DNA from: Micromonospora sp. RP3T
Lineage (GTDB): Bacteria > Actinomycetota > Actinomycetes > Mycobacteriales > Micromonosporaceae
Assembly: GCF_003027925.1 (NCBI RefSeq)
Contig: NZ_PYPS01000034.1
Coordinates: forward strand, 23,351-87,350
Length of the DNA: 64,000 nucleotides
Reading direction: 5' to 3'
The translations under genes and the position numbers were made by a program. Positions within the stretch are counted from its first letter, which is position 1, and the number at the start of each line of letters is the position of its first letter. Shown piece after piece: positions 23,296-30,830 of the stretch. The notes under the pieces were generated by a model. That model ran no database searches, was not told where the DNA came from, and saw nothing but the letters and a program-made list of their open reading frames with translations.

Positions 23296-25392
23296 TCACC
23301 CGGCCGGAATGAGGATCTCGAACCAGACCGTCGAGCCGCGGACGGTCGGGTCGGTGCCCCACGCGTCGCTCAGCTCCTCGATCAGACCGAGCCCGCGGCC
23401 ACGGCTGCTCAGCGTGTCGGTCTGGGCGCGGGTGACCTGCCCCCGGGTGCCCGAGTCGGCGACCGACACCAGCAGCCGCTCCGCGCTCAGGTCGATCTCG
23501 ACCCGGGCGGCGGTGCCGGCGTGCAGCAGCGCGTTGGTGGTCAGCTCGCTGGTGCAGAGCACCGCCGCGCCGACCACTGCCTCGGGCACCTGCCACTCGG
23601 TGAGCTGGGCGGTCAGCCAGTGCCGGACCCGGCTCGGCGCGGTCGGCTCGGCCGGCACCTCCATGCCGGCCGACCGGCTGGGCCGGACCGCGTGCTCCAC
23701 CGCCAGCACGGCCACGTCGTCCTCGGTGGCGCCCGGCACGGCGGCGGTCGCGACCGCGCACAGCGCCCGGGGGTCGCTGCCGCTCGCGGCGCTCACCGCC
23801 GCGCCCAGCCCGGCCAGCCCGGAAGCCAGGTCCTGCCAGCGTCGCTCCACCACGCCGTCGCTGTAGAGCAGCAGCGTGTCGCCGGGGCGGAACGGCACGG
23901 TGACCGGGCGCGGGACGCCACCGAGGCCCAGCGGTGGGCCGGGCGGCACCTCGACGAACTCCGCGGCCGGGCCGGCGTCCGTCCGGCCCCGCCGGATCAG
24001 CGGCGCGGGATGGCCGGCGCTGGCCAGCGTGACCAGCTCCCGGTCGGCGTCGACCACACCGAACACGACGGTGACGAACAGCTCGTGCGTGCCGCCCTCG
24101 ACGCCCAGGCTCGCCACCAGCCGGTCCAGACCGCCGAGCACCGCGTCCGGCCGGGGATCGGACAGGGCGAGCGCGCGCAGCGCGGCGCGGACCTGACCCA
24201 TCCGGGCGGCGGCCTGCACGTCGTGCCCGGCCACGTCGCCCAGCACCACGCCGAGCGCGCCGGTGGGCAGCAGGAACGCGTCGTAGAAGTCGCCGCCGGC
24301 GGCGTTGCCGTCGACGCCCGGCTCGTAGCGGGCCGCGATGCGCAACCGGGGCAGGTCGGGCAGTTGCTCCGGCAGCATGCTGCGTTGCAGCAACTGGGCG
24401 GTGCCGTGCTGGGTCTCGAAGCGGCGGGCCCGCTCGGCGGCCTGGCCGATCAGCTCCGCGGACGCGGCGAGCAGCGCCCGTTCCGCCGGCGACCAGGGGC
24501 GTGGCGCCTGGTAGCCCACGGTGAGCGCGCCCCGGACCACGGTCGAGCGCAGCGGCAGCGCGGCGAGCGCCCGGATCTTCTCGTCGTGCCGGTCCGCCGC
24601 GACGTCGCGCAACGGCTGCCCGTCGGCGGTGAACGAGGGCACGCCGCTGCGCGCGGTGACCACCGCCGGCAGCGTCGCGTCGGCGCCCGTCCGGCGCCAC
24701 AACGGCGGCAGCCGCTCGTCGGCCTCGTCGAGCAGTTCGCCCCGGATCCGGCGGACCAGCCGCCAGGTGGCGCCCTCGTCGACCACGAAGGAGACCCGGT
24801 CGGCGTCGAACGAGTGCAGGCAGTAGCGCAACGTCACCCGGGCCACGTCGTCGAGCGTGAGCGTGCCGGAGAGCGCCGCCGCGAAGTCGCTGAGGCTCTG
24901 CAACTGCCGGGTGAGCTGGGTGGTCTGCGCCGAGACGGTGAGCACGCCGACGATACGGCCGGTGGAGTCCCGGACCGGGGAGTGGCCGCGGGTGAACACC
25001 GCCGGCTCGGCCGGGCCGCCGCCCTGCCGGTCGGCCGGCAGCACCGCCTCCCGCTCCAGGAACGGCTCGCCCTGCCGGTAGACCCGCGCCAGCGCCTCGC
25101 CGGCGCCGGCCTCCCGCCACACCTCGGCGAACACCTCCGCCGCCGGCCGGCCCAGCGCCTCCGGGTGCCGGTCGCCGATCAACTCGGCGTAGCCGTCGTT
25201 GTAGAGCAGGACCAGGTCGTCACCGAGGAGCAGGGCCATCGGTACGGGGGAGGACAGCACCACGTCCGCCACCGCGCGGACCGCCGAGTCCCAGCGCTCC
25301 GGGGCGCCCAACGGCGTACCGGCCCACGGGTGGGCGGCCGCTCCCGGAGTGGGGGCGGACGGCGTGGGAATCCGACCGACGGTGCCTGGCAT
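23296..25392 (-). CDS. PAS-GAF-SpoIIE phosphatase-HATPase signalling protein
   Basis: A 698-residue cytosolic regulator. A PAS-like domain (about 40-155; LLYNDGYAELIGDRHPEAL) is followed by a GAF domain (about 165-320), then a SpoIIE/PP2C catalytic domain (about 340-565; GGDFYDAFLLPTG, VLGDVAGHDVQAA, GDTLLLYSDGVVERR). A C-terminal RsbW-like ATPase domain (about 590-698) has ELTTNALLHAG (N box) and GRGLGLIEELSD (G box). It combines a phosphatase for an anti-anti-sigma protein with an anti-sigma-type kinase module, so it probably controls a SigB-like factor by partner switching. The sigma factor at 10084-10884 is a candidate target (inference). Confidence 0.93.
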   Translation of the reverse strand: MPGTVGRIPTPSAPTPGAAAHPWAGTPLGAPERWDSAVRAVADVVLSSPVPMALLLGDDLVLLYNDGYAELIGDRHPEALGRPAAEVFAEVWREAGAGEALARVYRQGEPFLEREAVLPADRQGGGPAEPAVFTRGHSPVRDSTGRIVGVLTVSAQTTQLTRQLQSLSDFAAALSGTLTLDDVARVTLRYCLHSFDADRVSFVVDEGATWRLVRRIRGELLDEADERLPPLWRRTGADATLPAVVTARSGVPSFTADGQPLRDVAADRHDEKIRALAALPLRSTVVRGALTVGYQAPRPWSPAERALLAASAELIGQAAERARRFETQHGTAQLLQRSMLPEQLPDLPRLRIAARYEPGVDGNAAGGDFYDAFLLPTGALGVVLGDVAGHDVQAAARMGQVRAALRALALSDPRPDAVLGGLDRLVASLGVEGGTHELFVTVVFGVVDADRELVTLASAGHPAPLIRRGRTDAGPAAEFVEVPPGPPLGLGGVPRPVTVPFRPGDTLLLYSDGVVERRWQDLASGLAGLGAAVSAASGSDPRALCAVATAAVPGATEDDVAVLAVEHAVRPSRSAGMEVPAEPTAPSRVRHWLTAQLTEWQVPEAVVGAAVLCTSELTTNALLHAGTAARVEIDLSAERLLVSVADSGTRGQVTRAQTDTLSSRGRGLGLIEELSDAWGTDPTVRGSTVWFEILIPAG

Positions 25393-25533
25393 GACCGCAG
25401 CCTAACCGGCGGGTGGCCGACGGGTTCCGATCATGCGGCCACCGTCGCCGTCGGTCACCGGCGGCGTGAACGTTAAGAGCAGGTCAGGGCCGCTTCGGCG
25501 GGTCATGTCGGGAAATTGCCCCGGTCCGGCCCG

Positions 25534-25558
25534 GCGTGCTGCCCAGAGCGACGGGTAT
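25534..25558 (+). promoter_or_regulatory. SigB-type promoter for the CmpX-like gene
   Basis: GCGT, 15 bases, GGGTAT, with an expected transcript start about 29 bases before ATG 25594. This is a full match to GNNT-N14/16-GGGTA(C/T). Confidence 0.55.
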
Positions 25559-25593
25559 GCGGGCGGCGCAGTTCACGCGACAGGAGGGACATC

Positions 25594-26454
25594 ATGCCGA
25601 AAACCCTCGCGGTCGGCCAGGTCGACATCAGTGCGGCCTGGACCGACTTCTGGAGGTCGGTGCTGCTCTTCGTACCGAGGGCCATCGCGTTCATCGCGAT
25701 CCTCGTGGTGGGTTGGCTCATCGCCCGAGCCGTCCTCAAAATCGTGGACGCGGCACTGGAACGGGTCGGGTTCGACCGCGCCGTGGAACGCGGCGGGATC
25801 AAGCGCGCCCTGGAACGCACCAAGTACGACGCCAGCGACATCCTGGCCAGACTGGCCTACTACGCGGTCCTGCTGTTCACCCTGCAGTTCGCCTTCGGGG
25901 TGTGGGGACCCAACGCGATCAGCGACCTGATCCGCGGGGTGGTGTCCTGGCTGCCACGGGCCTTCGTGGCGATCGTCATCGTGGTGATCGCGGCCGCCAT
26001 CGCCAACGCCGTCCGGCAGTTGGTGTCCGGCGCGCTCGGCGGGCTCTCGTACGGGCGGGTGCTGGCCGACGTGACGGCCTTCTTCATCCTGGCGCTCGGT
26101 GTCATCGCGGCGCTGAACCAGGTGGGCATCGCCACCACGGTGACCACGCCGGTGCTCATCGCGTTCCTCGCCACGGTGGCGGGAATCCTGGTCGTCGGTG
26201 TCGGCGGTGGTCTGATCAAGCCGATGCAGACCCGCTGGGACGGCTGGCTGGACCGGGTCGCGGAGGAGTCCCGGGCGTTCCAGCAGCAGCGGCAGGCGCA
26301 GCAGGTCGGTCGCGGCGACTACGAACGGCGGATGGCCGACCGGGGCGGACAGCCGGCCCCGACCGGACCGCAGTCGTCCATGTCGGGCGCGGGCACGTAC
26401 CGCTCCGGCGAGCGGGGCGACGAGACGCAGCAGTTCCGTCGGCCGGGCGGCTGA
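25594..26454 (+). CDS. CmpX/TM-helix-repeat mechanosensitive-channel-like protein
   Basis: A 286-residue membrane protein with conserved TM_helix repeats. Hydrophobic segments are FVPRAIAFIAILVVGWLIA (about 26-44), the helix around LLFTLQFAFGVWG, FVAIVIVVIAAAIANAVR, and FFILALGVIAALNQVGI with LIAFLATVAGILVVGVGGG. A polar glutamine-rich cytosolic tail follows (about 215-286). It resembles CmpX-type proteins related to small mechanosensitive channels, without the MscS beta domain. CAGGAGGG precedes ATG 25594. The SigB-type promoter upstream and the envelope theme fit a membrane-stress role. Confidence 0.85.
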   Translation: MPKTLAVGQVDISAAWTDFWRSVLLFVPRAIAFIAILVVGWLIARAVLKIVDAALERVGFDRAVERGGIKRALERTKYDASDILARLAYYAVLLFTLQFAFGVWGPNAISDLIRGVVSWLPRAFVAIVIVVIAAAIANAVRQLVSGALGGLSYGRVLADVTAFFILALGVIAALNQVGIATTVTTPVLIAFLATVAGILVVGVGGGLIKPMQTRWDGWLDRVAEESRAFQQQRQAQQVGRGDYERRMADRGGQPAPTGPQSSMSGAGTYRSGERGDETQQFRRPGG

Positions 26455-26478
26455 CGGCAGCACGGGTGACGGGGGGTC

Positions 26479-26504
26479 CGCGGGGCGATCGCGGGCGCCC
26501 CGCG
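26479..26504. terminator. hairpin between convergent genes
   Basis: The arms cgcggggcg and cgccccgcg pair around an 8-base loop, 25 bp past the CmpX-like stop and 8 bp before the stop of the opposing gene. Confidence 0.55.
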
Positions 26505-26511
26505 CCGTGTC

Positions 26512-26874
26512 TCAGGCCAGGTGGCGCGGGTCCAGCGCGCGGGCCAGCAGGCAGACCGCGAGCAGCCGGGTGAGCAGCCAGCCCGGCGCGGACCAGTCGA
26601 CCGGCCCGACCGGTGGCGTCCAGCCGTGCTCGGACGCCGCCTCCCGCAGCCCCTCGGCGTAGCCGGCGAGCGCAGCCACGGTCAGCGGCCGGCGGTCACC
26701 GTGCAGGCTGTCGCGTACCCCGGCGGCGTGCTGGTCGACCTCGGCGAGCAGCCCGGGGTTCAGGCGGGCCGCGGCCAGGCCGGCGGTGCCGACGGCGACG
26801 GTGAGCGTGGTGAGGGTCGACCGTGCGGCCACCGTCGCGGACGGGGTCGCGACCCGGTTGTTCGGCACGCGCAT
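26512..26874 (-). CDS. hypothetical protein, possibly DUF6401 family
   Basis: A 120-residue soluble protein. Features: a serine/threonine-rich head, the segment AAARLNPGLLAEVDQHAAGV near residues 34-53, and LTVAALAGYAEGLREAA. The middle segment reminds me of the DUF6401 family seen in Micromonosporaceae, sometimes near natural product genes, but this is recall rather than a search. ATG 26874 gives a sensible N-terminus. No neighbouring biosynthetic genes are present. Function unknown. Confidence 0.65.
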   Translation of the reverse strand: MRVPNNRVATPSATVAARSTLTTLTVAVGTAGLAAARLNPGLLAEVDQHAAGVRDSLHGDRRPLTVAALAGYAEGLREAASEHGWTPPVGPVDWSAPGWLLTRLLAVCLLARALDPRHLA

Positions 26875-27039
26875 GGGGACCGAGGCTAGCCCCGCGCGGA
26901 CCGGGGCGGCCTCGGCCGACCGGCCGATGCCCGGCTCGTCCGGGCGACCCGGCCCGCCTCGCCCCCGGGGATTGAGCCGCCCGCCGCGGGGCAGAAGGGA
27001 ACCACGCAGACGACGCAGCCGAGTCGGCGGAGGCACACG

Positions 27040-27486
27040 ATGGGACAGCAGGTCGACGGACCGGACCGGGCGCACCGCCGGCCGGACGGGGTGAGCGACG
27101 CCACGGTCGAGGCGCTGGGCAAGCTCGGCGAGGCGCTGGAGTGCGTCGAGCGGGCCCGTGGCCACCTCTACGAGCTGCACCAGCTCATCGGTCACGCCGA
27201 CCTGATGCTGGACGAGGCGGTGGCGCGGTTCCGCTCCGCCGGCCACCCGAGCATCGCCGAACGGATCGACCGGGACCTGCTCGGCCGCAACGTGATCGCC
27301 GGTCGGTGGACGTTCCAGATCGTCGAGGACTTCGACGACGGCTACCACGCGCTCTTCCGGGAGGTGGACCGGCAAGCCCGGGACGAACTGGTCGGGGGCC
27401 GGCGGCACCTCTACGAGGCGGAGCTGAAGGAGCGGCGCCGCAGCCGGGGACGGCCGGGGCACGAGGCGCGCCCGGCCGAACGGTGA
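27040..27486 (+). CDS. conserved hypothetical protein
   Basis: A 148-residue hydrophilic, mostly helical protein with a good GGAGG ribosome site. It has a helical region ALGKLGEALECVERARGHLY followed by MLDEAVARFRSAGHPSIAER, the strongly conserved-looking LLGRNVIAGRWTFQIVEDFD, and a basic C-terminal tail. No catalytic motif is recognised and the family name escapes me; similar proteins are found in other actinobacteria (from memory). It ends exactly against the stop of the next, opposing gene (TGA-TCA). Confidence 0.65.
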   Translation: MGQQVDGPDRAHRRPDGVSDATVEALGKLGEALECVERARGHLYELHQLIGHADLMLDEAVARFRSAGHPSIAERIDRDLLGRNVIAGRWTFQIVEDFDDGYHALFREVDRQARDELVGGRRHLYEAELKERRRSRGRPGHEARPAER

Positions 27487-27702
27487 TCAGTCGGAGGAGC
27501 GGGCCTGCGCCGGGCGACGGCGCCGGGCGCCGTCGTCGGCGATGATCACGGTCGCGACCATCAACGCGACCACCACGCTGAACAGCCAGGAGCTGTCGTC
27601 GCTGAACTTCGCCGCAACGGGAGCCTGGACGGCGGCGAGCAGGAAGCCCAACCAGGCGAGGCGGCGCTGACGAGTGGAGAGGAAAGCGGAGCCCTGATCC
27701 AT
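27487..27702 (-). CDS. small two-helix membrane protein (71 aa)
   Basis: Two hydrophobic segments, LAWLGFLLAAVQAPVAA (about 14-30) and WLFSVVVALMVATVIIA (about 39-55), are joined by a short polar loop, with a basic tail RRRRPAQAR. The start ATG 27702 has a weak ribosome site (TTCGGA). Its stop abuts the stop of the convergent gene with no spacing. No family recognised; coding status rests on the membrane-helix pattern and gene-sized open frame. Confidence 0.6.
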   Translation of the reverse strand: MDQGSAFLSTRQRRLAWLGFLLAAVQAPVAAKFSDDSSWLFSVVVALMVATVIIADDGARRRRPAQARSSD

Positions 27703-27861
27703 TCCGAAATTCTTACGCGCCGGACCCGGGGAACTGCCAGCCGTTCGGCCGATTCTGGATGGGCTGTCCGTTTCCCCGACCGTCCGTACGGCAGATTTTG
27801 TCGTTTCGGTCGATGTGCGTTCCCGGTTCCGGGCACTCGGCGGTGCCCGGAACCGGGGTGC

Positions 27862-28122
27862 TCAGATGCTGTCCGGGCCGGTCCGGCCGGTGGTGGACGG
27901 CCGGTACGCCCGATCCGCGTCGGTCATCTCCCGACGCTCGGCCTCCGCGCCGGCGCCCCGGTCCACCGCCTCCGGACCGTGCCCGAACGCGGCCTCCTCA
28001 CCGGCGTCGTTCCCGGTGGCGTCGTCGGCCTGCCCGTCCAGCGTCGACCGGGCGATCGCCTGGTCCAGCTCGTGCAGGGGAGTGCGGTCCTCGTCGCGCC
28101 ACTGGCGGTCGTTGTCGGTCAT
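27862..28122 (-). CDS. small acidic hydrophilic protein (86 aa)
   Basis: A strongly acidic, probably disordered 86-residue protein that starts MTDNDRQWRDEDRTPLHELD and contains the repeated ERREMTDADRAY segment. No family is recognised. The start ATG 28122 has AGGGGA just before it. A full SigB-type promoter match (28132-28156) ends only about 10 bases upstream, so the mRNA would have almost no leader. Its surroundings (SRPBCC, DUF2795) suggest a stress-related small hydrophilin-like protein. Confidence 0.6.
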   Translation of the reverse strand: MTDNDRQWRDEDRTPLHELDQAIARSTLDGQADDATGNDAGEEAAFGHGPEAVDRGAGAEAERREMTDADRAYRPSTTGRTGPDSI

Positions 28123-28131
28123 TCCCCTGCG

Positions 28132-28156
28132 GTACCCGGGCCGGATGATCGCAAAC
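28132..28156 (-). promoter_or_regulatory. SigB-type promoter for the 86-aa gene
   Basis: On the minus strand GTTT, 15 bases, GGGTAC: the best consensus match in the window. The transcript start would fall only a few bases before ATG 28122. Confidence 0.55.
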
Positions 28157-28171
28157 GGACCACGGACACGG

Positions 28172-28201
28172 CGATGGCCGCCGGCGGACCGGCGGCCATC
28201 G
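28172..28201. terminator. 13-bp perfect hairpin after the SRPBCC gene
   Basis: The arms cgatggccgccgg and ccggcggccatcg pair around cgga, 21 bp past the stop of the minus-strand SRPBCC gene, a typical strong intrinsic terminator stem for actinobacteria. Confidence 0.75.
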
Positions 28202-28222
28202 GGGTTCGTGCGGGGGAGACGC

Positions 28223-28684
28223 TCAGGGGGTCGGCCGGTCGACCGCGCCGCGCCAGGCGCCGGTCTCCTGACCGCGCCGCTCGATGAACTGCTTGAACCG
28301 CTCCAGGTCGCCCTTGGCGCGGCGGTCCACCACGCCCAGCTTGTCGGCGGCCTGCTCGACCACACCGTGCGGCTCGAAGTCCATCTGCAACGTGACCCGG
28401 GTGTGCCCCTCGTCGAGGCGGTGGAAGGTCACCACGCCGGCCTGCTGGGTGCCGCCGGTGGACTTCCAGGCCACCCGCTCGTCCGGGAGTTGCTCGGTGA
28501 TCTCGGCGTCGAACTCACGCTTCACGCCGGCGATCTCCACGGTCCAGTGGGTCATCGTGTCGGAGAGCTGCCGGACCTCCTGCACGCCCTCCATGAAGTG
28601 CGGGAACTCCTCGAACTGGGTCCACTGGTCGTACGCGGTCCGGATCGGGACGTCCACATCCACGTGTTCCATTACGCCGCTCAT
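28223..28684 (-). CDS. SRPBCC-family (cyclase/dehydrase-like) protein
   Basis: A 153-residue START/Bet v1-fold protein with a hydrophobic ligand cavity. The opening EHVDVDVPIRTAYDQWTQFE and FPHFMEGVQEVRQL match the cyclase/dehydrase family, and the C-terminal helix is GVVDRRAKGDLERFKQFIE. Proteins like this are found widely in actinobacteria as stand-alone genes, often stress-induced; no ligand is known. A strong AGGAGGAA lies before ATG 28684. A perfect terminator hairpin follows the gene. Confidence 0.85.
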   Translation of the reverse strand: MSGVMEHVDVDVPIRTAYDQWTQFEEFPHFMEGVQEVRQLSDTMTHWTVEIAGVKREFDAEITEQLPDERVAWKSTGGTQQAGVVTFHRLDEGHTRVTLQMDFEPHGVVEQAADKLGVVDRRAKGDLERFKQFIERRGQETGAWRGAVDRPTP

Positions 28685-28739
28685 GTCGGGGTTCCTCCTG
28701 TTCCGCCGGTGTGCTGTCGCGAACCGTGGGCCGATCCGC

Positions 28740-29156
28740 TCACCAGCGCGTCGTCTCGTTCCTGTGCCCGAGTGCTGCCCACACCTCGGAAACCGTCTGG
28801 TAACGCGTGTCGCCCGGCAGGCCCTCGAGGGCGGCGACGATGTCCGCCGGCGCCTCGTTCTCCCGGGCGTTGGCCACCAGCGCGTCGCGGTCGCCGGGCA
28901 GCGCCGCCATGCCGATGAACCGACCGAGCCGGCTGCGCGCCTCCACGTCCGTCGAACTCATCCCCTGCGGGGAGCCGGTGCGCAGGTCGCCGGCCGGCGC
29001 CGTGGTGGCCTCCGGCTGGTCCTCGCCGGACGGCTCGGCCTGACGGAACTCGTCGACCCGGGCACCACCCGTGCCCGGACCCTGGACCAGACCGCTGACC
29101 TCGCTGCTCATCTGGTCGTCGACCCTGGGCGAGTGCTTGCTGCTGCCACGTTCCAT
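28740..29156 (-). CDS. DUF2795 domain protein
   Basis: A 138-residue protein. A polar disordered N-terminal half (opening MERGSSKHSPRVDDQM, a signature I recall from actinobacterial DUF2795 proteins) is followed by a small helical DUF2795 domain near the C-terminus, with ALVANARENEAPADIVAALE and LPGDTRYQTVSEVWAALG. The function is unknown; the family often sits with stress genes. The start ATG 29156 is supported by the conserved N-terminus. A SigB-like promoter candidate (29167-29191) would leave almost no leader. Confidence 0.82.
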   Translation of the reverse strand: MERGSSKHSPRVDDQMSSEVSGLVQGPGTGGARVDEFRQAEPSGEDQPEATTAPAGDLRTGSPQGMSSTDVEARSRLGRFIGMAALPGDRDALVANARENEAPADIVAALEGLPGDTRYQTVSEVWAALGHRNETTRW

Positions 29157-29166
29157 GCCCTCAGTG

Positions 29167-29191
29167 ATGCCCCGGGGGACCGCGGGTAAAC
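29167..29191 (-). promoter_or_regulatory. SigB-like promoter candidate for the DUF2795 gene
   Basis: On the minus strand GTTT, 15 bases, GGGCAT. The -10 is one base off consensus but is the same as in the 55151-55176 candidate. It lies about 11 bases from ATG 29156, so the message would be nearly leaderless. Confidence 0.35.
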
Positions 29192-29242
29192 CGGAGCCGG
29201 TCCGGCGAGCCGGTCATCCGGCCCGCAACCGGGCGGGCGGGG

Positions 29243-30220
29243 TCAGGAGTCGGCCGGCGCGCGGGGCGGCAGCACCGGCTCCGCCGGGTCCTCGACGCCG
29301 GCCTGTATCGCCCGGCCCCGCTGCAACTCCGCGTTGACCTGCACGCCGAGCATCAGCGCGCAGTTCGACAGGTAGAGCCAGACCAGGAACGCGATCACCG
29401 CGCCGAGACTGCCGTAGGTGACGTCGTACGAGCCGAAGTTCGCCACGTAGAGGCCGAAACCGAAGGACGCCAGCACCCAGGCCAGCAGCGCCAGCCCGCC
29501 GCCCGGGGTGAGCCAGCGGAAGCGCGGCTGCCGCACGTTCGGCGCGATCCAGAACAGCAGCGACAGCAACGTCATCGCGACCAGCGCGAGCAGCGGCCAC
29601 TTCGTCACCGACCAGGTGGTCCGGGCCAGGCCGCCGGCGTGCAGCCGGTCGCCCACCGCGTCGGTGACCGGGCCGCTGACGATCAGCCCGGTGGCCACCA
29701 CCGCCAGCAGGAGCATGGTCACCGCCGCCATGCCGATCTGGAGCGGGCGGAGCCGGTAGAACGGCCGGCCCTCCTGGACCCCGTAGATCGCGTTGGAGGC
29801 CCGGGTGAACGCGCCGATGAACCCGGACGCGGACCAGAGCGCGCCGAGCAGACCGAAGCTCAGCAGCGCCTTCGCCGGGCCCTGCTGCTCGACCACGGTG
29901 CGCACCACCCCGACGAACGCGTCGTTGCCGACGACCGAGCCGGCGCCGATCTCCCGGGCCAGGTCGATCACGGTGTCCACCGTGCGCGGACCGTCGGAGA
30001 CCAGCCCGACCAGGGCCACCACCACGATCGTGGACGGAAAGAGCGCCAGCACCCCGTAGTAGGTGAGCGCGGCGGCCCAGTCGGCGCAGTTGTCCTTGAC
30101 GAAGCCCTGGCCGCTGCGCAGCAGCACGCCCCGCCAGGTGCGCCAGTCGAGCTGGCGCATCCGGCGGGGGAAGCGGGCGCGGGCCGCGCCGTCGACAGTG
30201 GGTGGTGTCGTCGCCGTCAT
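29243..30220 (-). CDS. YihY/BrkB family membrane protein
   Basis: A 325-residue polytopic membrane protein of the YihY family (once thought to be RNase BN, now of unknown transport-like function). Six or so helices are visible: LTYYGVLALFPSTIVVVALVG, SFGLLGALWSASGFIGAF, the MLLLAVVATGLIVSG stretch, WPLLALVAMTLLSLLFWIAP, a helix at GLALLAWVLASFGFGLYV, and GAVIAFLVWLYLSNCALMLG. FYRLRPLQIGM and GSYDVTYGSLGAV are family hallmarks. GGAGGAGG precedes ATG 30220. A SigB-type promoter is 47 bp upstream, back to back with that of the ChaB gene. Confidence 0.92.
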   Translation of the reverse strand: MTATTPPTVDGAARARFPRRMRQLDWRTWRGVLLRSGQGFVKDNCADWAAALTYYGVLALFPSTIVVVALVGLVSDGPRTVDTVIDLAREIGAGSVVGNDAFVGVVRTVVEQQGPAKALLSFGLLGALWSASGFIGAFTRASNAIYGVQEGRPFYRLRPLQIGMAAVTMLLLAVVATGLIVSGPVTDAVGDRLHAGGLARTTWSVTKWPLLALVAMTLLSLLFWIAPNVRQPRFRWLTPGGGLALLAWVLASFGFGLYVANFGSYDVTYGSLGAVIAFLVWLYLSNCALMLGVQVNAELQRGRAIQAGVEDPAEPVLPPRAPADS

Positions 30221-30266
30221 GACCGCCTCCTCCACGCGCCGGTGCGCCACCGGGGGTGGCCGGGCG

Positions 30267-30292
30267 GTACCCCCCGGTGGAAATCGACAAAC
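30267..30292 (-). promoter_or_regulatory. SigB-type promoter for the YihY gene
   Basis: On the minus strand GTTT, 16 bases, GGGTAC, giving a leader of about 40 bases before ATG 30220. It is paired with a divergent promoter at 30302. Confidence 0.6.
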
Positions 30293-30301
30293 CGTGCGCC
30301 G

Positions 30302-30326
30302 GTTTGTCCCCCGGACCGGGGGGAAC
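30302..30326 (+). promoter_or_regulatory. SigB-type promoter for the ChaB/Rho-N gene
   Basis: GTTT, 15 bases, GGGAAC, with an expected leader of about 30 bases before ATG 30363. Only 9 bases separate its -35 box from the -35 box of the divergent YihY promoter. Confidence 0.55.
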
Positions 30327-30362
30327 GACAGCTGATACCCGATCGAGACGGAGGTGGACGAG

Positions 30363-30767
30363 ATGCCCGGGCGCGAGGTGTTGCCCAGCACGTTGAAACG
30401 CTCTCCGGCCAAGGCGCAGCGGACCTGGGAGAAGACGCACGACTCGGCGGTCGAGACGTACGGCGAGGGGGAACGCGCGCACCGCGTCGCCTTCGCCGCC
30501 GTCAAACACGAGTACGAGAAGGTGGGCGACCACTGGGAGGCCAAGGGCCGCAAGGGGCCGAGCGACCGACAGGCCGCCGGCGGCGGCCCGACCCGGCGCG
30601 CGCCCACGGCCGGCGGCGTGGACGCCAACGCCACCAAGGACCACCTCATGTCGGTGGCGAAGAAGCTCGACGTGCGGGGCCGCTCCCGGATGACCAAGCC
30701 GGAGCTGGTGAAGGCGATCGAGAAGGCGAACAACAACGCCACCCGCAAGGCCCGCGGCGGTCGCTGA
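30363..30767 (+). CDS. ChaB domain fused to a Rho N-terminal-like domain
   Basis: A 134-residue basic protein. Its N-terminal half is a ChaB domain: LPSTLKRSPAKAQRTWEKTH then VAFAAVKHEYEKVGDHWEAKG. After an alanine/glycine linker a Rho-N/SAP-like motif (MSVAKKLDVRGRSRMTKPEL then VKAIEKAN) would bind nucleic acid. ChaB was named as a cation transport regulator, but direct evidence is thin; the added nucleic-acid-binding motif points to a chromatin- or RNA-related stress role (inference). ATG 30363 is preferred to GTG 30354 because GGAGG lies nine bases before it. Confidence 0.85.
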   Translation: MPGREVLPSTLKRSPAKAQRTWEKTHDSAVETYGEGERAHRVAFAAVKHEYEKVGDHWEAKGRKGPSDRQAAGGGPTRRAPTAGGVDANATKDHLMSVAKKLDVRGRSRMTKPELVKAIEKANNNATRKARGGR

Positions 30768-30790
30768 CCCGCCAGGGGTACGACGAGGGA

Positions 30791-30814
30791 GCCCGGGACC
30801 GTGTGGTCCCGGGC
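30791..30814. terminator. bidirectional hairpin terminator
   Basis: The arms gcccgggacc and ggtcccgggc pair perfectly around gtgt, centred between the convergent genes ending at 30767 and 30831. Confidence 0.75.
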
Positions 30815-30830
30815 CCCGCCGTGCGGGTGC

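Noticed and set aside
20837..23866. 1009-codon plus-strand frame over the antiporter and HAD genes
   Set aside because: It spans several well-supported minus-strand genes and has no recognisable domain.
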